From the NCBI GenBank assembly GCA_902776615.1, contig CACYQU010000021.1, positions 1-34,486 on the forward strand: a stretch of 34,486 nucleotides of DNA. The letters run 5' to 3'. Shown piece by piece: positions 7,478 to 15,567 of this stretch. The position numbers were made by a program, and so were the translations under genes. The notes beneath the pieces are model-generated. The model worked only from the letters and a program-made list of their open reading frames with translations. It was not told the origin of the DNA and did no database searches. The stretch's first letter is position 1; the number at the start of each line of letters is the position of its first letter. The stretch comes from an uncultured bacterium (GTDB lineage: Bacteria > Verrucomicrobiota > Kiritimatiellia > RFP12 > UBA1067).

Positions 7478-7774
7478 CTACTTTTTCTTGTCTTCGAATA
7501 TGAAAAGCAATTCACCGGGGAACACGCGTCTGTTCTGCCTGGAGATGTGCTCGACGAAATCCGGATCCGTTTTGAAACGGTTCTGGTTCTCAATCAACTT
7601 GGCGATTTCGGCGCGCTTCATCTCCATGCGCTCGGCAAGTTCGGCGTCCTGCAGCCTCAGGGACTGCCCCCGCCGAAACGCAGGCCAGGCGACGAGTAGT
7701 CCGCCGATAAACACCACCACGATGAGCGAAAGGGCGAATACCTTGACGAATCTGTCTTTCCATCCTTCTGTCAT
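7478..7774 (-). CDS. FtsB/DivIC-like septum formation protein
   Basis: The 98-aa protein has a short cytoplasmic N-terminus, one membrane segment (about residues 13-30) and then a heptad-like helix (38-70), followed by RRVFPGELLFIFE. This is the architecture of FtsB/DivIC septum-formation initiators, which act with FtsL and FtsQ at the divisome. The GEL-F pattern at the end resembles family members. It is first in the operon, with a good promoter 7 nt before the ATG and no Shine-Dalgarno. Small single-pass coiled-coil proteins are easy to mislabel, so the family call is moderate. Confidence 0.65.
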   Translation of the reverse strand: MTEGWKDRFVKVFALSLIVVVFIGGLLVAWPAFRRGQSLRLQDAELAERMEMKRAEIAKLIENQNRFKTDPDFVEHISRQNRRVFPGELLFIFEDKKK

Positions 7775-7781
7775 GTTACGT

Positions 7782-7811
7782 ATTATACCGAATCGTGGGC
7801 CATGGCGTCAA
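7782..7811 (-). promoter_or_regulatory. Strong promoter for the FtsB-like operon
   Basis: On the minus strand: TTGACG (7806-7811), 18-nt spacer, TATAAT (7782-7787), then 7 nt to the ATG at 7774. It shares the 143-bp divergent region with the promoter of the folate cyclo-ligase. Confidence 0.7.
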
Positions 7812-7902
7812 ACGCACAAACGGGCCACAACGCGCTTGTGCGTTGCCAAAGGAAAGGCGAAAGAGGAAAGAGCGTGCGTCTCAAGCCGCTCGCAAGGTGT
7901 TT

Positions 7903-7911
7903 TGGTATAAT
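7903..7911 (+). promoter_or_regulatory. Extended -10 promoter, 6 nt before the folate cyclo-ligase start
   Basis: TGGTATAAT (7903-7911) is followed by ACCCTC and the ATG at 7918. There is no Shine-Dalgarno, so the transcript is likely leaderless. Confidence 0.6.
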
Positions 7912-7917
7912 ACCCTC

Positions 7918-8484
7918 ATGAACGGAAAATCCGAGCTTCGACGCGAGATGAAGGTTAGGCGAAGAGATGTCACGTATGCCGAAAAGACCTCGGCGGATGC
8001 CGTTATCTGCCAAAAGCTCAAGGCGCGGCGCGACATCGGCGAAATGGTCGATCCCCAAAACCGCAACAGCCCTCTCGCCGTCTATCTCGCCTCGCCCGGC
8101 GAAATCAACATCGACCGCTACATCAACTGCATGATTCGCGAGGGCGTCGAAGTGGTTGCGCCGCGATGGAACGGCAAAACGTACGATCTCGCAAAATTGA
8201 AAGGACTTGACGAGAAGAATCTGCGGAGAGGGCCGATGGGCATCCGCGAGGCCTGCGACGCCGATTTTGTGGAGCCAAAGGAAGTTTATGCCTGGATCAT
8301 TCCCGGCCTTGCGTTCACGCGCGAAGGAAAACGTCTTGGCTATGGCGGCGGCTGGTACGATCGCCTTCTCGCATCCGCCCCGAAGGACGCCGTAAAGATC
8401 GGCGTCGCCTATTTGTTCCAGATTGTCGATGACATTCCTGCCGAGCCGCACGACATCACGCTCACCGGCATCATAGAAGGTTGA
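7918..8484 (+). CDS. 5-formyltetrahydrofolate cyclo-ligase
   Basis: The 188-aa enzyme converts 5-formyl-THF to 5,10-methenyl-THF using ATP, recycling folate. It shows the N-terminal KSELRREMKVRRRDV helix that opens this family, a central YLASPGEINIDRYI strand, and the C-terminal signature RLGYGGGWYDRLL that binds ATP and folate. The start at 7918 fits the family N-terminus. The frame stays open upstream to 7795, but that part is basic, unlike the family, and contains the promoter. It is one of only two plus-strand protein genes in the window and converges with the hydrolase gene ending at 8500. Confidence 0.9.
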   Translation: MNGKSELRREMKVRRRDVTYAEKTSADAVICQKLKARRDIGEMVDPQNRNSPLAVYLASPGEINIDRYINCMIREGVEVVAPRWNGKTYDLAKLKGLDEKNLRRGPMGIREACDADFVEPKEVYAWIIPGLAFTREGKRLGYGGGWYDRLLASAPKDAVKIGVAYLFQIVDDIPAEPHDITLTGIIEG

Positions 8485-8499
8485 CGCTTTCGGCAAAGA

Positions 8500-9156
8500 T
8501 CACGAAAGGCCCAATCGCCGCACTTCATCCACGGCAAGGTCTATCCGGCCGGCAATTGAAACCGGCAGCGCGTGTTCCGGGCCGGGAATCATCTCCACCC
8601 GGCAGTTCGCGAATACTGACGCAAGAAAGTGCGCATTCTCAGGGCGCACGATTCCGTCGTGCTCGCTTTGGAAAACCCAAACCGGAAAACGCGCCCTGCC
8701 GCTCGCAGCAAGGTCAAGAAGCGGTCGCCGAAGATCCGTCGCCCTTAAATAGTCGAGGCCGCGCTCGAGGTTCTCGTCGCAATCCATCATGTAGGGGTTC
8801 GGCCCGTCTGCGGACAGGCCGCCAAATCCCTCGCCTTTCGTCATTTTGAGACCAAGCTCCAGAGCGGCGAGCCGACGAGGCGTCATCCCGGCCCAGCCGT
8901 CATCCTTCATCATCCGCGCGGTCGTGGCGACGAGTACGAGACCTCTCACCTTTTCAGGGAATTGCAGCGCAAGCCCCAAAGCCGCGCTGCCGCCCATAGA
9001 CCATCCGACCAACACCGCATCATCCGTTTCGCGCATTGCCGCCTCGGACGCGCCATCAAGCTGCTCGACATAGCTGAATATGCGGTCGCGGCCAAACTTG
9101 CAAAGGCTCCACGCATGTTCGCTCGCCGCCCAGCCGTTGAGAACGAACGTCTTCAT
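8500..9156 (-). CDS. Alpha/beta hydrolase (BioH-like)
   Basis: The 218-aa protein has a serine-hydrolase triad: nucleophile Ser53 in GWSMGG, Asp167 in FQSEHDGIV and His195 in PGPEHALP. Small hydrolases of this build include BioH pimeloyl-ACP esterase, and the opening FVLNGWAASEHAW resembles BioH-type enzymes. No other biotin gene is in the window, so the substrate is open. The ATG at 9156 overlaps the coaB stop as ATGA. It is the last gene of the etf-purL-coaB run and ends 16 bp from the convergent cyclo-ligase gene. Confidence 0.75.
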   Translation of the reverse strand: MKTFVLNGWAASEHAWSLCKFGRDRIFSYVEQLDGASEAAMRETDDAVLVGWSMGGSAALGLALQFPEKVRGLVLVATTARMMKDDGWAGMTPRRLAALELGLKMTKGEGFGGLSADGPNPYMMDCDENLERGLDYLRATDLRRPLLDLAASGRARFPVWVFQSEHDGIVRPENAHFLASVFANCRVEMIPGPEHALPVSIAGRIDLAVDEVRRLGLS

Positions 9157-9788
9157 GCGAGGGTCTCCGCGAAACGCACTATCCGCCGGGCGACAGCGAG
9201 CTTTGACATGAGCGGAAGGCGCTCCGCCGAACCATCGCGCCTGAAGAAAGTCACACGGTTTGTCGCGACGCCAAAACCAGCGCCCTTCTCCGTCACATCG
9301 TTCGCGACAACCATCGCGAGCCCCTTCTCGCGGCACTTGCGGGCAGCCTCGGCAAGCACGTTGTCCGTTTCGGCCGCAAAGCCGATCTTGCGCTCGCACT
9401 TTACCGTTTTAAGTATGTCAGGATTCCGCACAAGGCGCAAAACGCCGGTCATGTCGCGTTTCTTGAGTTTCTTCCCGGCGGTCTCCGCCGGACGCCAGTC
9501 GGCAACCGCAGCAGTCGCAACAAACACCGCAGTCGCCCTTGCGCAGTTTGCGTCTGCGAGAGCGCCCTCCACGGCCGACAGCATCTCTCGCGCGCTCGTA
9601 ACATCCACGCGAGCAACGCCTTTCGGCGTCTTTAGGGCGACAGGGCCAGCGACAAGCACAACCTCGTGGCCGCGCTCGACCGCGGCTCGCGCGACCGCGA
9701 AGCCCATGCGTCCTGTTGACGGATTGGATAGAAAGCGCACCGGATCGATGTGCTCTCTCGTGGGCCCCGCCGTTATCACAAACCGCAT
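9153..9788 (-). CDS. coaB: Stand-alone phosphopantothenoylcysteine synthetase (CoaB)
   Basis: The 211-aa protein matches only the C-terminal half of bifunctional CoaBC. This half joins 4'-phosphopantothenate and cysteine using CTP. Visible motifs are GPTREHIDPVRFLSN (8-22), STGRMG (24-29), AAVADWRP (93-100), the lysine-rich KKLKKR, RNPDIL (121-126), IGFAAETDN and VVANDV (160-165). The N-terminal flavoprotein decarboxylase domain is absent and is encoded separately at 32576-33100. The start at 9788 has GAGGCG upstream and leaves 7 bp after the purL stop; an in-frame ATG at 9812 would overlap purL. Coenzyme A synthesis in the cytoplasm is the expected role. Confidence 0.9.
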   Translation of the reverse strand: MRFVITAGPTREHIDPVRFLSNPSTGRMGFAVARAAVERGHEVVLVAGPVALKTPKGVARVDVTSAREMLSAVEGALADANCARATAVFVATAAVADWRPAETAGKKLKKRDMTGVLRLVRNPDILKTVKCERKIGFAAETDNVLAEAARKCREKGLAMVVANDVTEKGAGFGVATNRVTFFRRDGSAERLPLMSKLAVARRIVRFAETLA

Positions 9789-9795
9789 CGTCGCC

Positions 9796-12700
9796 TCAGA
9801 CGCCGGTTGCAAAGCGATAGGCGTTTTCGAACATGCGCATCCACGGCCCGTTTACTTTGAACACGCCGGGATTGTAGCTAAGCTGGCACGCCCTAAAGCC
9901 GCGCTCCGGATGAGGCATCATGATTGTGGCGCGTCCGTCTGTTGTAGTGAAGGCGGTCTGGCCGCCGATTGACCCGTTGGGGTTGAACGGATAACGCGTC
10001 GTGGCATTTCCGCGACCGTCAACGAAGTGCGCCGCGCAGACAGACGGCGCGAAACCATCCGTCCAGACGCGACCTTCGCCGTGCGCGACGGCTATCGGCA
10101 GGCGCGAACCTTCCATTCCCCTGAAGAATACCGACGGCGACGGCTCAATCTCGATCGTCGAGTAGCGCGCCTCGAACTGTTCGGAAATGTTCTTGACGAA
10201 CTTCGGCCAGAGTTCCGCGCCAGGAATGATATCCTTGAGCTGCGAAAGCATTTGGCAACCGTTGCATACGCCAAGCGAAAAAGTGTCGCCCCGATGGAAG
10301 AACCTGCGGAACATGGTCTTCAGACGGTCGTTGTAGAGAATCGAACGGGCCCAGCCCGAACCGGCGCCGAGCACGTCGCCGTAACTGAAACCGCCGCACG
10401 CGACAAGCCCGTTGAAGTCTTCGAGATCGACTCGACCGGCCATAAGGTCGCTCATGTGCACATCCTGGCATTCAAAGCCGGCCAGCGCGAACGCCGCGGC
10501 CATTTCGATATGGCCGTTCACGCCCTGCTCGCGCAGAATCGCCATCTTTGGTCTGACGCCCGATGCCGCGACAGTCGGCTTTTCGTCGGGATCGTACGTA
10601 AGATGGAACGCAAGCCCGGGATCCTGCTCGTCGAGTGCGTTGTCGTACTCCTCTTTCGCCGAGACGGGATTGTCGCGAAGGGCCTGCATGCGATAGGTAG
10701 TCTCGCTCCACGCGCGCCGCAGATAAGTGATATCGGTCTTGACCGCAAGTCTCTCGCCGACATGTATCGCGAACTCGCGCCCGCCGCGGAGCACCGGGCC
10801 GACTGTCCGCGCCTCCACTCCAGCCTCCGCGAAGATCTTCATTACCTTCGCGAGGTTGGTCTTGTCCGGGGCGGCATTGACGTTGTCGGTCACTTGCAGA
10901 ACCGCGCCGGGCTGTTCGTTGAAGAGCTGTTCGAGCGCGTCGCCGCCGGGCAGATTCGCAACGAGGCCGCATCCGCCTGTTATCGCCATCTCGGCCAAAG
11001 TCACGGCGAGGCCGCCGTCCGAGCGGTCGTGGTAGGCGCGGGCGAGGCGCCCCTTCACAATTGCCTGCATGGCGCCGAAGAAAGCCTTCAGCGTTTTGGC
11101 GTCGGCGTCGGCGTGCGTGTTGCCGAGCTGTCCGTAAACCTGCGCAAGCGCCGTTGCGCCGAGAGGGAACTCGCCCGGCTTGCCGAGATTCACATACACG
11201 AGCGTCGATACTTCGTCCTCGCCGAACGGCTTGAGGTCGGGCGTGAGCGTGAGGCGCACGTCCTTCACAGGCGCGAAGGAGCTGACAACGAGCGAGAGCG
11301 GAGCAACCTGCTTCTTCTGCTCGCCCTTGGAGTCGGTCCAAGTCGTGTGCATCGAGCAACTATCCTTGCCGACCGGTATGGAAACGCCGAGATCCGGGCA
11401 GAAGTTCAACCCGACTTCCTTGACCGTGTCGTAAAGCACAGCGTCTTCGCCGGGATCGCCGCACGGCGCCATCCAGTTCGCGGAAAGCCGAATCTGCGAT
11501 ATGTCGCCGACATCAGCCGCAGCGAGGTTGGTGATCGCCTCGGCAACGGCCATCCGCCCGGACGCCGGACCGTCGAGAAGCGCTATCGGCGTGCGTTCGC
11601 CTGTGGCCATTGCCTGTCCGTCATACGTCGTGTAGCCCATCGTGGTCACGGCGCAGTCGGCCGCAGGCAGTTGGTAGCGCCCCACCATCTGGTCGCGCGC
11701 GACGCGTCCTGTTACGGTTCTGTCGGTAATGGTCACAAGGAACGTCTTGTCGGCGACGGCCGGCAGATGCAAGATGCGGGTAAGCGCGTCTATCGGGCGC
11801 ACGCCTTCGAAACACGTGCCCTCATGGCTGCGCCTGACGCGCTTTACGTCTCGCACCATGCGAGGCGGCTTGCCGAGAAGCACCTTGATGTCCATGTCAA
11901 TCGGGCGGTCGCCGAAGTGCTCGTCCTCCAGGACGAGCTGTCCGTCGCCAGTCGCGACGCCGATGAACGCCACCGGACAGCGCTCTCGTGCGCAAAGGGC
12001 CTCGAAGAACTCGCGCGCCTCGGGCTTGAGCGCAAGAACATAGCGTTCCTGCGCCTCGCAGCACCATATCTCCATCGGGTTCATCGAGATCTCTTCGTTG
12101 TGAACCTTTCGCAACTCGAACCTGCCGCCGGTCGCTTCGACGAGCTCTGGGCAGCCGTTTGAAAGACCACCCGCGCCGATGTCGTGCACGGAAAGAATCG
12201 GATTCGCCTTGCCGAGATAGCTGCACGCGTCGATCACGCCCTGACAGCGACGCTGCATCTCGGCGTTGCCGCGCTGCACGCTGTTGAAGTCGAGAGCCTC
12301 GGAATTGGTGCCGGTCATCATCGAGCTGGCGGCGCCGCCGCCAAGGCCAATGCGCATTGCAGGCCCGCCGATCTGCACTATCAGCGCACCGATCGTGACA
12401 TCCTTCTTCTGCACCTGCGAACGGCGGATGACGCCCATTCCGCCGGCCAGCATTATCGGCTTGTGGTAGCCGCGAAGCTCGCCCGCGATCTCGCCTTCGT
12501 AAGTGCGGAAGAATCCGCAAAGCTGCGGACGGCCGAACTCGTTGCCGAAAGCGGCGCCGCCTATCGGGCCGTCGGTCATGATCTGAAGCGGAGTCGCAAG
12601 ACGCGTCGGGAAGTCGGCGAAGACACGCTCCCACGGCTGGGGAAAGCCGGGTATGCGCAAGTTGGAGACCATGAAACCGCATATGCCCGCAACAGTGCGA

Positions 12701-13659
12701 GAACCTGTACCGGTAGCCGCCTCGTCGCGTATTTCGCCGCCGACCCCGGTCGCCGCGCCCGGATAGGGTGATATGGCCGTCGGGTGATTGTGGGTCTCGA
12801 CCTTCATCAACTGGTCGAGCTGTTCGCGCTTGAAGCCGTAGAGGTTCGTAGCCGGGTCGATGGCAAAAACATCCGTCTTGAAACCGGCAACGACGGCAGA
12901 GTTGTCTTTGTATGCGGAAAGAGTGTCTTGAGGACGCTTCGCATGGGTGTTTTTGATCATCCCAAAGAGAGATTCCGGCATCTCTTTGCCGTCGATGATG
13001 AACTTGGCGCCGAATATCTTGTGGCGGCAGTGCTCGGAGTTCACCTGTCCGAACATCACGAGCTCGGTGTCGGTCGGGTTGCGTCCGGCGGCGGCGAAAC
13101 TCTTGGCGAGGTATTCCATCTCGGGTTCGCTGATGGCAAGACCAATCTCCTCGTTGGCTTCGCGTATCGCTTCGACACCCTTCGACAGCACATCGTATGT
13201 GCGCCCGGGTTTCGGGGTTCCCGCCGCGAAGAGGTCGGATATGCCGTCATACACGCCCTCTGTCATCTTGTCGTAGAGCGCGGCGTAGCATTGCGGCGGC
13301 AGAGGCTGCGATACGGTGAAGCGTATTCCCCTCTCGACGCGGGCGATTCCCGCAAGACCGCAGTTGCGGAAGATGTCCGTCGCCTTTGAACTCCACGGCG
13401 AAATCGTCCCTTTGCGCGGCGTTACGAAGAATGTCGACGCGTCTGCGGCGAACGCGTCGCACTCTGCGCCTGCGTTTAGCAGACTTGCCGCGCGTTCAAG
13501 CTCATCGGCAGTCGCGCCGCCCTCTGCAGGCAGAATGGCGTAGACCCATTTCGCATCTATGGAAACAGGCCCGAGTTCGGGCGAGAGCTTTGCGATAGCA
13601 TCCTTTATCGCGTCCAGACGGAACGGCGAATAGGCTTCAGTACCAAGCAAAAGAATCAT
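9796..13659 (-). CDS. purL: Phosphoribosylformylglycinamidine synthase (large, single-chain)
   Basis: The 1287-aa enzyme converts FGAR, ATP and glutamine to FGAM in purine synthesis. It is the long PurL type with all parts in one chain, as in E. coli (about 1295 aa). The synthetase core contains [15 protein letters not shown] and [13 protein letters not shown]. The C-terminal glutaminase domain has the nucleophile elbow GVCNGCQ (Cys1132) and the PHPER segment (His1250, Glu1252). The start has GGGGA about 6 nt upstream. It lies 23 bp after etfA and 7 bp before coaB. Bacteria with separate PurS, PurL and PurQ use a different layout. Confidence 0.97.
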   Translation of the reverse strand: MILLLGTEAYSPFRLDAIKDAIAKLSPELGPVSIDAKWVYAILPAEGGATADELERAASLLNAGAECDAFAADASTFFVTPRKGTISPWSSKATDIFRNCGLAGIARVERGIRFTVSQPLPPQCYAALYDKMTEGVYDGISDLFAAGTPKPGRTYDVLSKGVEAIREANEEIGLAISEPEMEYLAKSFAAAGRNPTDTELVMFGQVNSEHCRHKIFGAKFIIDGKEMPESLFGMIKNTHAKRPQDTLSAYKDNSAVVAGFKTDVFAIDPATNLYGFKREQLDQLMKVETHNHPTAISPYPGAATGVGGEIRDEAATGTGSRTVAGICGFMVSNLRIPGFPQPWERVFADFPTRLATPLQIMTDGPIGGAAFGNEFGRPQLCGFFRTYEGEIAGELRGYHKPIMLAGGMGVIRRSQVQKKDVTIGALIVQIGGPAMRIGLGGGAASSMMTGTNSEALDFNSVQRGNAEMQRRCQGVIDACSYLGKANPILSVHDIGAGGLSNGCPELVEATGGRFELRKVHNEEISMNPMEIWCCEAQERYVLALKPEAREFFEALCARERCPVAFIGVATGDGQLVLEDEHFGDRPIDMDIKVLLGKPPRMVRDVKRVRRSHEGTCFEGVRPIDALTRILHLPAVADKTFLVTITDRTVTGRVARDQMVGRYQLPAADCAVTTMGYTTYDGQAMATGERTPIALLDGPASGRMAVAEAITNLAAADVGDISQIRLSANWMAPCGDPGEDAVLYDTVKEVGLNFCPDLGVSIPVGKDSCSMHTTWTDSKGEQKKQVAPLSLVVSSFAPVKDVRLTLTPDLKPFGEDEVSTLVYVNLGKPGEFPLGATALAQVYGQLGNTHADADAKTLKAFFGAMQAIVKGRLARAYHDRSDGGLAVTLAEMAITGGCGLVANLPGGDALEQLFNEQPGAVLQVTDNVNAAPDKTNLAKVMKIFAEAGVEARTVGPVLRGGREFAIHVGERLAVKTDITYLRRAWSETTYRMQALRDNPVSAKEEYDNALDEQDPGLAFHLTYDPDEKPTVAASGVRPKMAILREQGVNGHIEMAAAFALAGFECQDVHMSDLMAGRVDLEDFNGLVACGGFSYGDVLGAGSGWARSILYNDRLKTMFRRFFHRGDTFSLGVCNGCQMLSQLKDIIPGAELWPKFVKNISEQFEARYSTIEIEPSPSVFFRGMEGSRLPIAVAHGEGRVWTDGFAPSVCAAHFVDGRGNATTRYPFNPNGSIGGQTAFTTTDGRATIMMPHPERGFRACQLSYNPGVFKVNGPWMRMFENAYRFATGV

Positions 13660-13682
13660 GACATTTCCCCGCGCGGCGACGA

Positions 13683-14699
13683 TTAGCCTTTGATGGCCTT
13701 TATCAACTTCGGTACGACGACATTAAGGTCGCCCACGATACCATAGTGCGCCACTTTGAATATCGGCGCATCCTTGTCGGTATTGATCGCGATGATCTTC
13801 GCGGAATCCTGCATGCCGGCGAGGTGCTGAACCGCGCCTGAAACACCGCAGCTGATCATCAGCGCCGGCCTGACCGTTACACCTGTTTGGCCGATCTGGC
13901 GCTCATGCTCGCAGTAGCCGAGATCAACCGCCGCGCGGCTTCCGCCGACAGCTCCGCCGAGGACGGCGGCCAGATCGTGCAGAAGTTTGAAGTTCTCCTT
14001 CGACCCTACGCCAGCTCCACCGCAAACTATTATTCGGGAGCCTTTCAGGTTTACGGACGACGTCTTGCGGACTATATCGACGACCTCCACGGGTATTTCG
14101 ACGCCCTCGAGCCGGGCGCCGTGCTTCACGAGCTCGCCTTTGCGTCCCGAGACGCGCGGCAAGGGCTTCATTACACCCTCGCGCACAGTCGCCATCTGCG
14201 GCCAGTTGCGCGCATTGACGATCGTCGCTATTATGTTGCCGCCGAACGCGGGGCGTATCTGGTGCAACACGTTCTCGAACGTCTCTTTCGTCTTCTTGTC
14301 CTCGTAGCCCCCGATCTGCAGATCGGTGCAGTCGGCGGTGAGACCGCAGCGAAGAGCCGACGCAACCGACGGACCAAGGTCGCGCCCCATGTGAGTCGCG
14401 CCGAAGATGACGATCTGAGGATTGACCTCCTTCACAAGCTCGACCATCGCATGACGGTATGCCTTGTTGCGGTAAACCTTCAGCGCCGCGTCGTCTATCA
14501 TGTGCACCACGTCGGCGCCCGCCTCGAAAAGAGCACCGGAAAGCGGCTCGACGCCTTCGCCCATAAGTACGGCGCCGACCTTTACGCCAAGCTTGCCGGC
14601 GAGCTCGCGAGCCTTGCCGAGAAGTTCGAAGGGAACGTCGGAAAGCTTGCCTTCCTCCTGCTCTGCAAAGACCCAGACTTCACCCTTTGTATTCTTCAT
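13683..14699 (-). CDS. etfA: Electron transfer flavoprotein, alpha subunit
   Basis: The 338-aa EtfA binds FAD with EtfB and carries electrons between flavin dehydrogenases and a partner. The N-terminal half contains [19 protein letters not shown] and GLTADCTDL, the pattern of EtfA from strict anaerobes, many of which bifurcate electrons. The C-terminal FAD domain shows [19 protein letters not shown], the [11 protein letters not shown] segment and [11 protein letters not shown]. It starts 9 bp after the etfB stop. No acyl-CoA dehydrogenase, FixC or other partner is in the window, so the electron donor and acceptor are unknown. Bifurcation is an inference from family resemblance only. Confidence 0.93.
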   Translation of the reverse strand: MKNTKGEVWVFAEQEEGKLSDVPFELLGKARELAGKLGVKVGAVLMGEGVEPLSGALFEAGADVVHMIDDAALKVYRNKAYRHAMVELVKEVNPQIVIFGATHMGRDLGPSVASALRCGLTADCTDLQIGGYEDKKTKETFENVLHQIRPAFGGNIIATIVNARNWPQMATVREGVMKPLPRVSGRKGELVKHGARLEGVEIPVEVVDIVRKTSSVNLKGSRIIVCGGAGVGSKENFKLLHDLAAVLGGAVGGSRAAVDLGYCEHERQIGQTGVTVRPALMISCGVSGAVQHLAGMQDSAKIIAINTDKDAPIFKVAHYGIVGDLNVVVPKLIKAIKG

Positions 14700-14708
14700 A
14701 AAACTCCT

Positions 14709-15530
14709 TTACCCGATGGTGTGGTCCTTGACAAGTTCGGCGACGAGCCCCGCTATGCCTTCATCCGTAGCGGGCACTTCCTTGAAGTCGCCGCCGGCGA
14801 GAACAACAGACTCTATCTTGTTTACGCTCGTCGGAGAGCCCGCGAAGCCGCAGCGGTCGTCCTCGCATCCTATGGCGGCGCAGTCGAGCACGGTCGGCTC
14901 GGCGGCTTTGTACTTCATGACGCGACGCATCTCAAAAGGCCTCAGTTCGCCGAATTTCTCCGTTACGGTGAAAAGCGCAGGCAGCGTCGCACGGCATGTT
15001 TCCACGCCGGTTCCGATATCGCGCACGGCGATTGCCACATCTCCGTCGAGATCAAGTTTCTCAAGATACGCAACAACGGCGCAATCAAGCTTTTCGCCAA
15101 TCTGCGGCCCCGTCTGCGCGGTATCGCCGTCAATCGCCTGGCGCCCGCAGAAGACGAGATCGGGATTGAACTTCCTGACCGCCTGCGAGAGTATATAGCT
15201 CGTCGCCAGCGTATCAGACCCCGCCGCCTTTCGATCGGTTACGAGCACAGCCTCGTCGGCGCCGCACGCAAGCGCTTCGCGGAGAATTGCCTTGGCCGCG
15301 GGCAGACCCATGGTGATCGCCACCACCTTGCCGCCGAAGCGTTCCTTGACCGATAGCGCCGCCTCAAGGGCGTTGCGGTCCTCGGGATTGAAAATGGCAG
15401 GCAGAGCAGCACGGTTTATGGTGCCATCGGCTTTCATCGCCTCGCCCGTCACCTTTCCGGTATCTGGAACCTGCTTTATGCAGACTACACAAGTGTAGCC
15501 GCCCTCGCGTCCTTTGTTTTTTTCGTTCAT
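14709..15530 (-). CDS. etfB: Electron transfer flavoprotein, beta subunit
   Basis: The 273-aa EtfB pairs with EtfA. It shows VVCIKQVPDTGKV near residues 15-27, the NPEDRNALEAAL stretch, AITMGLPAAKAILREALACGADEA and CGRQAIDGDTAQTGPQIGEKL, all typical of EtfB. The ATG at 15530 is preceded by TGATATAAT with 9 nt between box and start and no Shine-Dalgarno, so translation may be leaderless or nearly so. Only 37 bp separate it from the GH3 gene end, and this promoter fills that gap. Etf genes then lead into purL and coaB in the same direction. Confidence 0.93.
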   Translation of the reverse strand: MNEKNKGREGGYTCVVCIKQVPDTGKVTGEAMKADGTINRAALPAIFNPEDRNALEAALSVKERFGGKVVAITMGLPAAKAILREALACGADEAVLVTDRKAAGSDTLATSYILSQAVRKFNPDLVFCGRQAIDGDTAQTGPQIGEKLDCAVVAYLEKLDLDGDVAIAVRDIGTGVETCRATLPALFTVTEKFGELRPFEMRRVMKYKAAEPTVLDCAAIGCEDDRCGFAGSPTSVNKIESVVLAGGDFKEVPATDEGIAGLVAELVKDHTIG

Positions 15531-15539
15531 GTTCGTTGT

Positions 15540-15548
15540 ATTATATCA
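15540..15548 (-). promoter_or_regulatory. Extended -10 promoter, 9 nt before etfB
   Basis: Minus-strand TGATATAAT sits between the GH3 stop (15568) and the etfB start (15530). No good -35 box is visible. Confidence 0.55.
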
Positions 15549-15567
15549 AATTTGACGGCATGCCGCC

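Noticed and set aside
7795-7917. N-terminal extension of the folate cyclo-ligase
   Set aside because: The added residues are basic and unlike the family, and the TATAAT promoter lies inside this part.
8487-8508. Bidirectional terminator between the cyclo-ligase and hydrolase genes
   Set aside because: CTTTCG/CGAAAG gives only a 6-bp stem and overlaps the hydrolase stop without T-runs.
9796-12200. Long plus-strand open frames opposite purL (for example 10027-12162)
   Set aside because: They are Arg/His-rich antisense shadows of a clear purL frame, with no family motif or ribosome binding site.
13887-15356. Large plus-strand frame opposite etfA and etfB
   Set aside because: Shadow of two well-supported genes with no recognisable domain.
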